Shown here in pieces: positions 63,737-64,000 of a DNA stretch of 64,000 nt. Made by a program: the position numbers and the translations under genes. The notes beneath the pieces are model-generated. The model saw nothing but the letters and a program-made list of their open reading frames with translations. It was not told where the DNA came from and did no database searches. Each line of letters starts with the position of its first letter. Within the stretch, counting starts at the first letter, position 1. This stretch comes from Leishmania martiniquensis (Eukaryota > Euglenozoa > Kinetoplastea > Trypanosomatida > Trypanosomatidae): assembly GCF_017916325.1 (NCBI RefSeq), contig NC_090141.1:140001-204000 (forward strand), in the 5' to 3' direction.

Positions 63737-64000
63737 TGGCGAGATGCGCCGGGGTGCGCACGCGCGCGTGCGCTGCTTTCTTTCCACCTCTCTCCTCCCG
63801 CGCTCAGGGCCCCTGCTTGCACATACACGTATGCACTCATAGGCGAACAGTTGTCGAGCGCACGGTGCGTCGCGCGCATTTCATCGCGCAGCAACACCGG
63901 CCTGCTCGCCTCGGAAGTGGGTGGAGCGTTGCTGAAGCCGACAAGACCGGATGGGGAGAGGGCTTCGGACCCTGTCGATGGCCCGGCCCACCCGCAACGG
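63737..64000. other. Downstream flank
   Basis: A 264-bp stretch after the PAN3-like stop codon with CG/CA-rich sequence and a C/T tract near 63777-63800. No gene start is seen before the window ends. Confidence 0.6.

Overview
The window reads as chromosomal DNA of a trypanosomatid, most likely Leishmania or a close relative (Leishmaniinae). All 18 protein genes lie on the + strand with no introns. They are separated by 0.5-1.9 kb spacers full of pyrimidine tracts, (CA)n/(TG)n and (AT)n microsatellites. Coding sequence is GC-rich with strong GC3 bias, which creates long false ORFs in the other frames. Each gene is preceded by a pyrimidine tract and an AG, as expected for spliced-leader trans-splicing of a polycistronic transcript. 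The dimeric dUTPase next to ribosomal L23a genes matches my recollection of Leishmania chromosome 6; I could not check this. No tRNA, rRNA, transposon, CRISPR array or strand switch was seen.

Layout, left to right: an unknown low-complexity protein (1694-3415); a divergent kinesin-like protein with degraded nucleotide motifs (4853-6925); a TPR-like protein (8011-10941); an unknown Ser-rich protein with a cysteine patch (12773-14221); a NAD kinase domain on a very long N-terminal extension (15912-19715); the condensin kleisin CAP-H (20862-24320); an unknown compact protein (25379-26281); an FAD-monooxygenase-like protein (27041-28840); a TrmH/SpoU RNA 2'-O-methyltransferase (29887-31533); a U-box protein with hydrophobic segments (32333-34297); a giant interrupted leucine-rich-repeat protein (36133-41808); an unknown probable membrane protein (42574-43482); a BIVM-like protein (44465-47017); a large protein resembling exocyst EXO84 (48030-53264); dimeric dUTPase (54106-54912); two tandem L23a genes with identical ORFs (56244-56681, 57154-57591); and a protein with a PAN3-like pseudokinase region (59231-63736).

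The genes do not form a functional operon. Neighbours serve unrelated processes (chromosome condensation, translation, RNA modification, nucleotide metabolism, ubiquitination, membrane traffic), as is usual in kinetoplastid directional clusters, where regulation is mainly post-transcriptional. Start codons are the first in-frame ATG after a plausible splice acceptor. The least certain start is that of the NAD kinase gene.

The observations most worth a second look are three long inverted repeats (one a perfect 22-bp pair inside a coding region), the L23a pair whose identity stops exactly at start and stop codons, the kinesin with a broken P-loop, the PAN3-like pseudokinase region, and a conserved Cys/His arrangement in the BIVM-like protein.
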